This document shows positions 40,634-53,201 of a stretch of DNA of 64,000 nt, in pieces (within the stretch, counting starts at the first letter, position 1; every line of letters begins with the position of its first letter). A program made the position numbers and the translations under genes. The DNA comes from Rotaria socialis (taxonomy: Eukaryota > Rotifera > Eurotatoria > Philodinida > Philodinidae). The notes below the pieces were generated by a model, which saw nothing but the letters and a program-made list of their open reading frames with translations, was not told the DNA's origin and did not search any database. The stretch covers positions 62,001 to 126,000 of the forward strand of contig CAJNYU010000350.1 of assembly GCA_905331475.1 (NCBI GenBank). Direction: 5' to 3'.

Positions 40634-42360
40634 ATATAAATTTGATCTCATGAATCTATGGCAAAACAAGAAAAATAATTTTTGAATGCTTTGCTTTTTT
40701 AAATATAGTGGTTAATAATCACTTTCTTTCTTAAAATGATTCCATAGATGAATTCATAATTGTCAAAATCAATTTATTCTTTTCATTTATCGAAATCAAA
40801 TCAATTATTAGTTTTACTATAGATTTTCTAATTTTATTTTCTGAATAGACTGCTTCATCTATATGATTCACAACATAAAAACACCCGTCTTTCCGAAGAG
40901 AAATTTGCGATATAGCAAAATCTGAAGTAAAACTATACTTCGGTTATGAGATTCTCTTTTTCATGTGCGATTTTCAATAGATTTGAATCTCTCAAGTATT
41001 TCAAATTTAGAAATGAAATTCAGGCATTAAACATTTCAGAAAACTTGTTCTCATAAAAATCATCTGTATTTGCATTGCTATGTATTGGCACGTAGTTGCC
41101 TTCGACATGTGACGGCCTATGGTCATATCGGTGCACAGAACGAAACTATACCTTAATTGCTTTCGTTAGGATCTTCCTGTAGACCTTGTAAACTGAGATC
41201 AACGATACAATTTATTACTAAATTAACAGAAAATTTTGATCATGTGTAGTGCTCATCTCTACTCGAGAACATTTCAAAAAGATTTTATTTCTTTATATTT
41301 ATGAAAAATTATCAAAAATCTGCTTAAACAACTGATGAACTTGTGCTATTTCGATGAAACTATAATCTATTTTTAAACTTATATTTTAGTTTATTCTATG
41401 TTCTAGGATTTTTCAAATGATTTTTTCCTTAATTCAAATTTTTTAAGGGATTCTAATTAATAAAGCTTCGTTAATCTTTTTTAATCAATTCAAAAAGGAT
41501 TCAAAAACACCAAAACACTACAAAAAACCTAAAAATCGTACTACTAGAGTTTCGACTACAATGCACTAAAAGCAATGCCATTTGAATTAATGTTCGATGA
41601 AGAAATGAATCTTCTTAGACAAATGTCTTGTCTTTTTCGTAAAATGAAGGTGTGATACTAGTGGTGTATGCATCGAATAATAAATCATCATTCAATTAGA
41701 ATAAGAATTCTTTTAATAGCAATGTGACATTCATTTCTTTGTTATATCTTGTCCTGGTGGTAATCTCTGATCAGTATGAAAGATTGATCTCCTTTCTTTT
41801 CACAGATATATAACTATATAGAAAAAAAAATCAATAGAATATTTAACTATCATATTGTTTGATAGACACAGAATCAAAAATTTTTGTAGTTGATATAGAT
41901 ATTTATTTGTACAGAGTCAGATATAATTATTATTATTTATTTTAATCTAACATATACTTTGTTAGAAATATATACAACTACATCCATATTCATTTGATTG
42001 AACTTATATTTATTCTATTATAAATAACTTTACTGTATGATAAATGAAAAATAATTATTTTCTTATCAGAATTAATACTGTAGTTACTTCGCATTTGTCA
42101 AATACTAAATCAAAACTTTGACATATTCAAGAAATAAAATAAAAAGATATCTATTGCTTTTGCAAATACTAGAAATAAAATTAATAACAACAATCGATTT
42201 TTTGAGACTTGATGTAAAATACAAATAAGTTTTTCAGAAAGAATAAAAACACAAATATCAGTTTGTTTCTTTATTTGTAATGAAAATTAGTGAGAAAATA
42301 CTGTTTTTTTCTTACATGAAGCTGAAAATATTTCAAGAAAAAGATAATAAAATAAAATAA
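40634..42360. other. spacer between two convergent genes
   Basis: Sequence between the 3' ends of FEM1 (+) and the 496-aa gene (-). It is AT-rich with no supported gene or RNA. Confidence 0.6.
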
Positions 42361-45339
42361 TCAAACGATTCTGGCATATTCATCATAAATATTTGAATCA
42401 GGCATTGTTTCTCGAATATGATCTAATTGTTCAAATAAAATTCCATAATCATCTTGTCCAAACCGTGGCCGAATAGATATAACAGGATCTGGTAAACCAT
42501 TTATTAAAGTTTTATAGTTAAGTAAATTATAATAACTATCATCTTCATCATTATTACTGGTTGTAGTTTCCTCGTGCTCTTTCTCTCCTTTTCCCTCTTC
42601 TATATCGTATTCGGGCATTTTCGGACGAATATCTCGTAATTGAGTACCAATGGAAGAAGTTGAGTGTAGAAGAATTGGTAAAAGTGATGTATTTCGTTTG
42701 AGCATCGTTGAATGTGGAGTTGTCGATGAACTTGATGATGCATAGGTATAACGATCTGTTGTTAATTCTTCGTCGTTGGTTAATTGTATGATACCTGGCA
42801 GTTGAGTTCCTTCTCTAACAAATCTAGACTGTTTATCATCGATCAAACGAGGTATTTGTAATATTGACATCGTTAGTGGAGAGGTTGGAGATTGTTTCGA
42901 AACCGAATGTTGAGTCTTTCTGGACGATGCACGTGATTTTCTATTCGATTCATGAGATGTACGATAAGCAAGAGAGTCAGAAGGCAGTGGATGAGGAGGA
43001 GGAGGAGGATTTAGTCGACTGTATAAAGTATTAAACGCTTTATTGCCTTTTTTACGTTTCGTTTTTTGTTTTTGTTGCTGCTGTTTCGAATATTGTGAAC
43101 AGGTACTTGATGAGTTACTTGTACTAATGATTACACTATCATTTGAATCATTTTTTTGAGGCGTTGAATGATGCATTTTAGAACCGGATATTTTGACACG
43201 TTCGAGTGGTTTTTGTTTACGACGTAATCCTAGTTTTCTAATGGTTGCTCTGTTATTATTTTCTTGATCGTCAATTGCCGTACCGATTGATGCCTATCAT
43301 CAAAAGAAAGAAAGAAAGAATAAACTAAACATTGATTAAAAACAGAGATTCGAATGCAGACATTTCCGTCACTTTGTATTATCAAATGCCACTTTTAATT
43401 GATTCTTTTCGGCTTATTCTCGTGAGGAAATTCTTTTGAAGGAAATTAGTTTTTCTATTCAACGAACAAAGCTTGAAATAGTAATAAAGGATATAAATAT
43501 AGGTATGAACAAGATGGCAGTTGACTCGATGCAAATTTTTAAGTTTTCAAAGTACTCGACGAATAATTGTGTAGTTTTTACAGATATTTTGAATTATTTG
43601 CACGAAAATGAAAAATATTAACAAGATTACATCGTTGCGAGAGATTTTTTGAAAAGGAACGATGTTATCAAAAGCTAAATGTTTTTATAATTCAATCTAT
43701 TTGATATAAAACAAAATAGTAATTTAGTTCTAAGAATTTAAAACCAATTGAACTCAATAGATAACTCAAGTTGTTGTTATGATTCTGTCTGTTTGTCTCT
43801 CCATATACATATAAATTATTCAGTCTATACAAAATATTAACTTTAGAGAACTAAAATTGTTTGTGATTTTGTGAAACAAAGCGACTGTTGTATGTATAAA
43901 AATAACTGAACGTTTAAATGGCTCTTATGAGAATGGCAATTATGTTTATTTGGATGTTGACGAAATATTAATGTCCTCGGTACGATTATATCATAGATGT
44001 TTTGTTTGGCGAACACGTTTCGAATACTTTTTGTATGAGAAACATACATATATATATTTTTTTTCTTTTGTCTATTTACCATCGATTCTGTATAGTTTAA
44101 AAATACTTCAATTCGTGTAAATCAACATTTTGAAACACTGTCATCAAAGTATTTCATAGTGTAGTTTCAATTCATTATTGACATATTTTAACTGTTTAGA
44201 GATTTTTCTACTTGAAATATGTTGACAACTTTTTAAAATACTGATGATTCTCAATTCTAGATGAAGTATCGAGAAGAAAAAACACACATCGTCGATGTGT
44301 TCCAACGAAAACCTTACAAGAGAGTAACACATGTACATATATGTATCCAATACCTATCGAATTTGGTTCATGGTCAATACTATTAATTAAGAGACATGGA
44401 ATCAGTTGATGTTTTTGTAATCGAAAGGAACCGATTCAAAACTTCTAATAAGTTCGTAAATCTATTCGAGTATTAAGTTTAGATTGTATCTATGTATTTG
44501 TTTTTAATCATCGAACAATACGAAGCCAATGGAGGTTTTCAAAAAAAAACAATTTTTAAAACACATCGGTCTCATCTCTGTTTATTAATTTAATCATTAA
44601 TTACTTTTTTTCTCAATGAACCAAACTTAAATCATATCAATCAAGTTAAAAAGAAAGATTTTCTCTTGTATCAGTAATTAAATATTTTAGTATACGAGTA
44701 ATACTTATTCAAAAGAAAGTTGCTGTATATTTTTAAAAACGTTTTCACTACTAATAGATTATTCTTATTTATCTGACTCACTGATTCTTGTAATGATCTT
44801 CTACTATTGTATGCTTTGAAAGAATTATCACCAATGAATTTCCTTTGTTTTGTTTTGATTAATTTTCGCAATGTAATTAAATCTTGTTGGATTCTTGAGT
44901 GTAGTGGATCTAGTTCAATTGAATTCTTTTCATTGTTTTCTTTTCCCGATGTTGTTGTAGCAATGTAATCATTAATACGATAACTTTTTTGTTCAACATT
45001 TAACTTTTGTGCTATTCCCGGTATATTTTTCGATGTATCTTGTGCAGTTGCTGGCACATCTTGAAAAGATGTTGAAGAATCACATGTAGGAGTTACAAAA
45101 GAATTATTTCGAACAAGTGTTGCCACTTCTTGCCATTGTCTTTTCATAGATCGATAATGATGAAGACGTTGAGTAACACGTGTATTAAAATATTGTAAAA
45201 CTGTTGTTGATGGTTGTGATGTAAAAGTCACAAGAGAATTTTGTGCTTGACTTTCAAATCTATCTTTAATATCCTTCATGTAGGATGCCGTATGACGCGA
45301 TGAACAGGGAATAGAAGCCATTCTACTGTTCAATAACAT
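42361..45339 (-). CDS. unrecognised, mostly disordered 496-aa protein
   Basis: Two exons are proposed, 45339-44782 and 43293-42361, joined in phase 0 across an intron of about 1.5 kb. The donor TCA|GTGAGT and the acceptor GATGATAG are good, but further exons inside the long intron cannot be excluded. The N-terminal part contains a basic helical stretch (RVTQRLHHYRSMKRQWQEVA). The second exon starts with ASIGTAIDDQENNN, then a basic segment (RKLGLRRKQKPLERVK), Gln/Lys and Pro runs, long Ser/Thr-rich regions, and a conserved-looking acidic end (DDYGILFEQLDHIRETMPDS). No enzyme domain, signal peptide or membrane helix is seen. No family was recognised and no function is assigned. The start could be 45339 or the second Met at 45321. 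Confidence 0.62.
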
Positions 45340-45488
45340 GATCTTTTTTTTCTTCTTTCAACAAAATGAATACTTAATGATATAAAAATAGAATTTATTT
45401 TAATCAATCAGCTGCTTGCTTTTGTCACTCTATCGTCAATTTAAAAACAAAATATATACACAAAAGTTTTTCATCATTCTTACTCGTT

Positions 45489-45527
<39 letters not shown>

Positions 45528-46490
45528 ATGAGTGCCAATGTATTTTATATTATGATTTCATCCACCTACTAGAGGTCGGAAATGAGAAGTAAATAGAATG
45601 TTACTCCGAAAATAATATGTGTGTATTTTCTTTTCTAAAATCGATTTGAATATACACACCATAGGATTACCACTGAGTGTGTGTACTCAGAAAAAAAGAA
45701 GAGAGGAGAGAGAGAAAGGCAAAGAAAAGAAGACTTATTGTACGATTTAAGACTGTAAAAATAGTATCAGACAGAATGCCTTTGCATTTCTACTCTAAGA
45801 CAATATCTTCGTCTTATTATAAAAAAGAAAGAATTAACAAATATATTTTAATTGAAATCTACAACATATTTTTCATTTGAATTTAGCTTTTGCTTCGAAA
45901 TAATTCGTAATTTATTAAAAATAATGATATTTTTCGGTTGCATAAATTAGCATTAGAAATAATTTTGAATTTTTTGATTCAATTGCTCGGCTTGACTACG
46001 ACAAATAGAAGAATAAAACAATATTGATTTGATATAATTTTGTTTTGTTACTATATGCATAAATAGTCGTAGACATGTGTCGAGCGATACAGTGTTTTCT
46101 TAAGAAACAAACTTTTAACATTGTCTCAGAATATGAAAATCATTTGATGTGAACTTAAGTTATCTAATATGACTGATGCAATAGATAGGCAAGCGAAAAA
46201 AACTGAAAGCGTATTGATCAGATTGTTATGAATGAGTTCAGATCATGTAACAGAAAAAGAAAAGAAAAGAAAATAACTTTAGCATAGTTTTATATTTTAA
46301 TTAATTTCGTATTAGAAAATTAATTAGTATTACATTGAATTCAAATGATTACACATGTTACCACTGTTATCTTTCGATACATTTAAATAGAATTATTATG
46401 ACTATTATATAACTTATATAACTTTTTTCTTTTCTTTGTTCGATTAAAACAGTATTAGTTATTGATTATATGTAATAAATTTGGTTTCAT
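45340..46490. other. intergenic with TA/TG microsatellite
   Basis: Upstream of the minus-strand 496-aa gene. It includes a (TA)n(TG)n microsatellite at about 45489-45527. A 67-codon frame at 45677-45880 is Lys/Arg-rich low-complexity sequence and was not called. Confidence 0.6.
45489..45527. repeat. compound (TA)n(TG)n microsatellite
   Basis: About ten TA units followed by nine TG units without interruption. Confidence 0.95.
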
Positions 46491-46495
46491 TTTTT

Positions 46496-46960
46496 GTGTA
46501 CTCAAAAAGTGAGTACACTCTAGAATCGGTCAGTGTGTCCGTCCGGCCGTCCGTTTACACAATAACTTTGGAAAGGAGAGTTAGATCATGATGAAATTTT
46601 CTACAGTTCAGCGTCATCAATGTCTCAGTCGAGTTCGAAGATGAGAAGGATCCGTCAAGAAATGATTGAGTTATCGAAAAAATTGTCATTATTGACCAGA
46701 CCATCCCTGAGGGGGAGCACAGGGATTTTTCAAAAAAACGTTTTTTCCTCAGAATTATCCACAACATATATAAATCGACTCAGTTTTTAACGCTGATTTT
46801 GAATCTAATATTAGTTTTGGAAAAAATCGTAGTTTTTTAACGAAACATTGACTGAAAAAGGTCTCAAATACACAAAAACTGCATCTAGAAACCAAATTGC
46901 CTAGATATGTTTCAGATGACCAGCAGTTTGGGGGTTTCTCAAATGCCTGGTTTTGTAGCT
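46496..46960. repeat. probable dispersed repeat, higher GC
   Basis: It begins with a perfect 8-bp inverted repeat GTGTACTC / GAGTACAC (46496-46503 and 46511-46518) and is followed by a GTCCGTCCGGCCGTCCGT tract (about 46537-46554) and a few hundred bp of moderate-GC, noncoding sequence. Its composition is unlike the flanks and suggests an inserted repeat. The right boundary is uncertain and no target duplication was found. Confidence 0.5.
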
Positions 46961-47784
46961 AGTCAAAAAGACTGTCGAAAGGTAAAAACCCGAACTCGAT
47001 AGCTATTACTATTGATGATTTATTATGAAAATACTGATGCCTGTATCTATCATATATCTCTTATAAATTCATGAGGTTGCTTACGATCGTAATCCTGCTA
47101 GATACAAACACAAAACCATTCAAAAATAACTGTTCTTATCCAGTTTTCGAAGCTGAACACGAATCTGAGCTCGATTTCTGTGATCTCTAAAGATATTATA
47201 TCACGCTGAGAGTAGAGTCAGTGATCACTGGATAGCGTTGCATACAGTGTGGTCCAGGCTAACTTAGCATGCCTGTATTTTCTCCTTGTAATTTAGTGAG
47301 AAGGGATGTATCTTGATGAGATCTATGCCTTACAGGAAAAAAATAGATGTACATTTTCGCTTTTTGAAGTACACATAACAATCGGATGCAAATCCGATGT
47401 TTCCGCATTTATTTAAGTATGTTTTTTGACATGTTTTAGGGTCTTGAATTTTAAGTGGAAATAAAATAATAACGATTTAATACAAAAGAAATAATGCTAT
47501 TGTTTTGTTTTTGTTCTATTCGAAATTAATTAAATAAAAGTGTCATGTGGTGACCGTATTTGCCTATTTGATATGTATATTGGTTGGTTGATTAGCAGAC
47601 TTATTTTATCTATTAGAATCATGGTTAACGAGATCAGAGAAAAATAAAATTGCTATTGCATAAATATTACTGTCTATCATTATCATATAAACGTTATATT
47701 TTGCTGCTTAGCTAATATATACGACCACGCATATTTATATTTTCGATAGCAGCGGTAATGAAAATATGAAATTATGAAAGTTAT
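46961..47784. other. intergenic
   Basis: No gene or obvious repeat is seen between the probable dispersed repeat and the dynein fragment. Confidence 0.5.
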
Positions 47785-48160
47785 AATTTTGATAGAATCA
47801 GATTTTTCCTAGTAGGCCACAATACGAGGTAATTGAGATTATAAACCTTGTTCTTTTACAACAAAATTTATTAGAATTTGTTTTAAAAATAGCTTAGAAA
47901 TATAATATGGATTAGGTAAATTAGTTATCATATAAAATCGAAAATCTTTAATATATTCAACTTTATAATCACCCAATTTGAATATATCAACACGATCAAT
48001 ACGTTTAACAGCACACATCACAAGAGAATCTAATGATGGATCAAGTTTTTCTTTAATATTTCGACAAAGGCATGTACGATTAGAACAAATAATTACATTC
48101 TTCAATAAAATGTCAATAATCAAATGTTTGAAGATCAGTAAGATGTAAATTATTTGACAT
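47785..48160 (-). pseudogene. dynein heavy chain fragment, AAA5 region, inactivated
   Basis: The minus strand reads KEKLDPSLDSLVM, KLGDYKVEYIKDFRFYMITN and LPNPYYISKLFLKQILINF. These match the very conserved dynein heavy chain AAA5 region, whose family pattern is E-LDP-L-P, EY--DFRFYITTKL-NPHY-PE and the stretch before GLEDQLL. Upstream, in another frame, NNLHLTDLQTFDY matches the segment before the AAA5 nucleotide loop, so a frameshift lies near 48115-48123. Downstream in the main frame the fragment continues through two stops (QGL-stop-SQLPRIVAY-stop-EKSD), which align with the family's GLEDQLLGIVVAKERPD. No flanking dynein exons are seen, so this is a lone dead fragment, from duplication or from loss of a former gene. 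Confidence 0.75.
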
Positions 48161-48240
48161 TTTCATTTTTTTTAATCTATTTTATCGCTTGAGCTTGTGA
48201 ATCAATTATTCTAATAAAAAAAAAACAAATGCAAAATCTT

Positions 48241-48440
48241 TAGCTCAGTGGCGGTGGAGCCATTGAGACATGTGACGCTCAGCCTCACCGAACTTTGGGC
48301 TTGACATCCGACGATAATATATTGTGTTCAAATGGCGGGAGCACTTGTGCATGGATGTCGCAAGCAGGAGGTGACTTCCTTAGCAATCGGATATTGCTTT
48401 ATTATTCTGACTGAAAGATAGGGTTTCTTATGAGATATGG
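48241..48440 (+). repeat. possible tRNA-derived SINE or tRNA relic
   Basis: TAGCTCAGTGG at 48241-48251 fits a Pol III A box, and TGTTCAAAT at about 48325-48333 resembles a B box, about 75-80 bp downstream. No tRNA cloverleaf can be drawn. The region to about 48440 has clearly higher GC than the flanks. This is compatible with a SINE head plus unrelated body, but neither a tail nor a target duplication is certain. Confidence 0.35.
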
Positions 48441-51386
48441 AGAGCCTAATAGCTTCTTCGCAAAAATCCGGATTCAAGCGGTAGTTCTCAACAAAACAAA
48501 TTCTATAGAAATATCAAAAGTTTTTCGCTTCGCGAAAATGTAGCAACTATCTTAGTATGGTCAACTTAAAAGCCCTTTGAAGTTTTTGTAAACAGCTTCG
48601 TTTTGAAATAGTCATTGGAAACATGAACGCTTCGGTGGCAAAAGTATTGAATAGCCAGTTAGATTTCTCGTTCCCACACTCTACTTCCACTTTCTTGCTT
48701 TTTATTCCTCTGCCTAACAAAACGAAAAAAAATGAACACAGGAAAAAAATCGTGGCTTATAAAATAACAGAAGAACGAACCAAAGAAAAAAGAAAGCAGA
48801 TCATCCAATACCTTTATCTCCTATCCTAACATAGCCTCTTTTGAATTGAATCGGAAGACATTTTGTTTTCACAATGCGTAAAATTTATTCTATTCATGGC
48901 AATTTAACGACTACACGAACGGCATAGGCAGCTGTAGAGATTTCAAGATTTTTTTCAGAAATTTAGTTTCTTTTAAAACTGCTTCATTTTTAACCAAATC
49001 TTGGTACACTTCTATACTTGTGATAGTTTGTGATCCACGAGCGAACAAAGAAAACTGAATTTTGAAGCTTTTGAACGTATCTCTTGTTATCCGTTTTTTT
49101 TTGTTGTTGATTTACTGGAATTGAAAAACACATTTGCTTGATGGTTTGGTATAAGTTTGATAGTAGAATTTTGCATGGAGAAACCCTATAAGTCTCAGTT
49201 AGATTCAAAACGCTACGTCGCCTCTGCTTTAGCTAAAAAACCAAATTCTTACAAAAGTCAATATATTCCATGGGTTACTTTAATAAAATTTTGTTTTTCA
49301 TGGAACTGTAGTCTTTTTATGGCAAAGTCAGATAAAGTAGGCGATAGATTCACTCTATATAAACTAGCTATTTTTTAACATGATCATCGACATAAAGACT
49401 CGCCAAATCACAGGAAAAATTCTCCTACAAATAACCAGCATCGTCATCTCTTTTTTCTGATGTGTACATCGTGAAAGCTATTGTAATTTAATTTATTTGG
49501 GATTTTATATAAAACAAGGATCATAAATTTATCTGTCTTGGAAATAATTTATTGTTGTTGAATCAGAGATGAAATATTGCAATTGTGAACAGTCACAATG
49601 AATAGCAATTAGATGTGACAGATAAGAATATACAAGAGTTATTAACTAGGAAATTCCTTCGAAGGGTTCAAGTCACAAGCTAGAGTATTTTTAACAGAAC
49701 TTTAATTATAATTCATCGTAGGCATTTATTAGACTGTATCTCTGAACTTTGGAAAGAATGAATTTTAGCGACTAATAAAAATAAAGTTAAGATAAAATGG
49801 AGTCTGAATATATTATCTTTATTAGAATTTATATGACTATATAAGTTCGAGGATTAAAAATTAAAAACTTTTAGTTTTAATTTAATTAAAAATTAAATTG
49901 ATAGTTGAAAATAAGTTGAACAGTTTTTCTTGAATTTTAATTTTTGTTCGTAAAGAAAAACCTACGATTAAATAGCTAATTTACTATTATTTATCAAATA
50001 TCGACAAAAATCTTGAATTCTACAAGAAAAAAAAATGCATGAATATTATTTCAATTTCATAAGGTGTGATATAAATAGATCGTATGTTCGAATATCTAGT
50101 GATTTTATTGTCATCAAGTTAGTGATTACTAATCACTGATTAGTAATTTTGATGTTTGTTTTCTTTTACAAATATCCTAGAAATTTGAATATGACGCTTT
50201 CTATTCTATCACGACACTATCAAGCGACTTCTTTATCATTATTTTGTACCTCGTATCACTATCTATTTATTTTCGTTCGCACCCCGTCATGTAGACAGAA
50301 TATACTAAGGGCAAAATTAATCGCATTTTTCTACCTAGTCGACGCGAAACCATACCTATAGTTATAAACATAACCTTATATAAAATACCTTGGTAATAAG
50401 TATTACATGAAAAAAAAGCAACCCTAACGTTATGCTTACATAAAAAAATATTCACGTCACTACAATTTTATTTTTGTACCCAGAAAAATATCTATCATAG
50501 AGCAAAACATATGTACTAATCACTTAGTAAGTCTCAAAAATGTTTTTGGACTACTGTCACTATGGTATTAAAAATATCAGCAATTATTATTGTTATTACT
50601 TTACTTTATTCAAAATGAAGGGAGAAAAGAAGAAGAAAAAGAAAGAAAAAAGAAAAAGCACATGTATACATGTAGGGGTGAGCGCGGTCGTTGGCTTCTA
50701 TCGCACGAAACATTTTATGAGGTTCTCACTCGTTCGATTCTTCATTCTCCTAGACGATCGTCGATATTATAACAACTGCCATCATCATAGTTGATATGGA
50801 AGGTAACTAACAACGTACACAAACAAAACAAAGAGTATGTATATTTTCACAAATAGTTTATCTAAAACCAACGTACGATTTTTGAAAGTCCAATAAATTC
50901 CTCGTCACTTTCATTCCAGGATACTAGCCATGATGTATCTATAAATATCTTTGTAATGTTGCAGGCAATATTCTGATCTTTTTATTCTTATCATTTAACA
51001 ATTACATTCGAGCCAAAAGGGCACTAAAGCGATAAAACAATCAAATATACAAGCAGCTGTCACAAAATATGCTTTAAAAATGCATAATAGTGCAAAAGCG
51101 AATAAAAACAAGCCAAACTTTATAAAAATATATTTAGTGATTGTCATGTGATTATACTTGAATCTCTAAGAAAGTCAAGTATTTTTTATGATCGTGTTTT
51201 TGACAATATAGAAATTTATCATAGTTTTATTGCTAGAAATCATCTGTAATTGACTTTGTTTCCATTGAAATATTGGAAAAAAATGAATTTCTTATATTTT
51301 TTTCGTAATTATTCTTTCTGTAGTCTATATTTGATTGATTTTGCAATGTAGTTAAAATATTTCTTTCTTTTAGATAGAACTAAAAA
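48441..51386. other. intergenic upstream of PAQR
   Basis: AT-rich region without a supported gene. A GC-richer patch (about 50670-50790) upstream of PAQR could hold promoter or 5' untranslated sequence. TTTCTTTTAG (51364-51373) precedes the PAQR ATG by 13 bp and is a possible cis- or trans-splice acceptor. Confidence 0.5.
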
Positions 51387-52466
51387 ATGTGGGATACAAC
51401 ACGATTTGCTTATCATGTTCCAACTTTATCTTTTTCTTTTGAACATGATATTCGAACTCGATTACAAAGTCTTCATCTTCGTGCTCGATCAACTTTTATT
51501 TCACTTCAAAGTATGCAACGTTATCATTTGACTTTCAAAGACGTGCCACCAATATTGATTGAACCATTTATATTACGTGGTTATCGATCGACTCATCAAC
51601 CATGGTCTTACTATTGGAAATCATTATTTCATAAACATAATGAAACAATCAACGTTTGGAGTCATTTAATAGGCATATTATACATGATACATTTATTATA
51701 TTATTATAATCAACGATTGCAATTTTTTGAAAATGCTCATTCGTGGCCATTTGTTGTATCATTGTGTACGGCAATCATTATGTTTATGAGTTCAGCATTT
51801 GCACATTTATTGCATTCAAAATCTGAAAAAATTCATAAAACTTGCTTTGCAATTGATTATGTTGGAGTTAGTTTACATGGATTTGGCTCAGGATTTCTTC
51901 ATATCTATTATTCAGCACCACAATGGTATTATGATAAAATTGAATATCAATACATATTTATTCTGCTTTTACTTGGTATTCTGGCTTGTTTTTTAAATTG
52001 TTTTGCTCAATACCATTTTCATCCACCTTATCCCCCATTAAAACGTATTTGTCAATTTCTGCCATGTGGAATTTTATGGATTTATTCAGTTATACCATTA
52101 GTTATCAGTTTATTTCCATTGATTTTTCCATTAAATTCAAGTTCATTATGTCATTTAGGACAAATAATATTATTTATTGTTGGTGCAACATTTTTTGCTT
52201 TTGATATACCTCAACGTTTTTGGCCTGGTGCTTTGGATTTCATTGGTCAAGGTCATCATTTATTTCATTTATGTATTTATTTTGTAACTCTATGTCAAAT
52301 GCATGGTGTCTATTGGGATTATGAAACTCATCAAAAAATAATTGACCAAAGAAGTAAACCAGATTTAATATTTTGCGCTGGTTCCATGATATCTCTTATT
52401 TTATGGGACATTGTTATTGTTTGGTATTTTCGACGACGTCTAGGTGACAAAGATCATGGTCATTAA
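51387..52466 (+). CDS. PAQR: membrane progestin receptor (PAQR5/7/8-like)
   Basis: A single coding exon of 359 aa, close to the 344-354 aa of vertebrate mPRs. The N-terminal segment carries FILRGYRSTHQPWSYYWKSL, leading to the family signature FHKHNETINVWSHL at the first membrane helix (about 84-97). The metal-site motifs of the PAQR superfamily are present: SSAFAHLLHSKS, DYVGVSLHGFGSG and GQGHHLFHLCIYF. About seven or eight hydrophobic helices follow. The C-terminal extension with an extra helix (MISLILWDIVIVWYF) is typical of mPRs rather than adiponectin receptors. In vertebrates these bind progestins at the plasma membrane; the ligand here is unknown. A cis or trans acceptor-like site ends 13 bp before the ATG. 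Confidence 0.93.
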   Translation: MWDTTRFAYHVPTLSFSFEHDIRTRLQSLHLRARSTFISLQSMQRYHLTFKDVPPILIEPFILRGYRSTHQPWSYYWKSLFHKHNETINVWSHLIGILYMIHLLYYYNQRLQFFENAHSWPFVVSLCTAIIMFMSSAFAHLLHSKSEKIHKTCFAIDYVGVSLHGFGSGFLHIYYSAPQWYYDKIEYQYIFILLLLGILACFLNCFAQYHFHPPYPPLKRICQFLPCGILWIYSVIPLVISLFPLIFPLNSSSLCHLGQIILFIVGATFFAFDIPQRFWPGALDFIGQGHHLFHLCIYFVTLCQMHGVYWDYETHQKIIDQRSKPDLIFCAGSMISLILWDIVIVWYFRRRLGDKDHGH

Positions 52467-53201
52467 GAAAAATTTCACGTTAAAAATATATATAGTTAAA
52501 AAACATTTGATTTGATTCTTTTCGTATATTTTTTTTGTTTTAAATTTCAAAGAAAGGAACTGATATGAACAAAAACATGTAAGATAATATCGAACAATAA
52601 AAATATTTTCATCATGAATTTCTAGTATAAACAAGAAATAAAAAAAGTTTTTTTTATATCGTTTATTTTTTTTCTTCAGCCAAAAATACTCAACGTTTAC
52701 AGAAAGAATAAGCATTGAGATGAATAAAAGTAGAGCTTATATTTATTTTCTGATTGAATATTTTTGTATAAAAGAATTACTAAGTATTTTTTCATACAAG
52801 TACGGAAAGTATGAAGTACATTAAAAAGCAACAACGTACTTATATACTCTTGGATTTTAAATTAATTTTAGTAAAATACTTTCTAAATCATGACCAAAAA
52901 TAAACTAAATAAAATTCATCTGAAGATGAATTTCAGCTATGGAGTATACGGGGTAGAGGAGTAGCGAGTACTTTAGAAACAGGATTAGAAGGCATGACCT
53001 AGTGCAAGAAAAGAAATACTTTTTCTTCGTACTGCTTATGTAAATACAGTAACACTGGTAGTAGAGTACATAAAAAAGCATGATTCATAATAAATAGTAA
53101 CAGCTCAATGAGGGTACATACTTGATGAAATTATACAAGTATCTGAAAAAAGAAAAATACTTTCAACATCAATTATTTATTTTGTTTTAATTACTTTTAT
53201 T
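52467..53201. other. intergenic
   Basis: AT-rich 3' region of PAQR and spacer to the pseudogene. Nothing else is seen. Confidence 0.5.
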
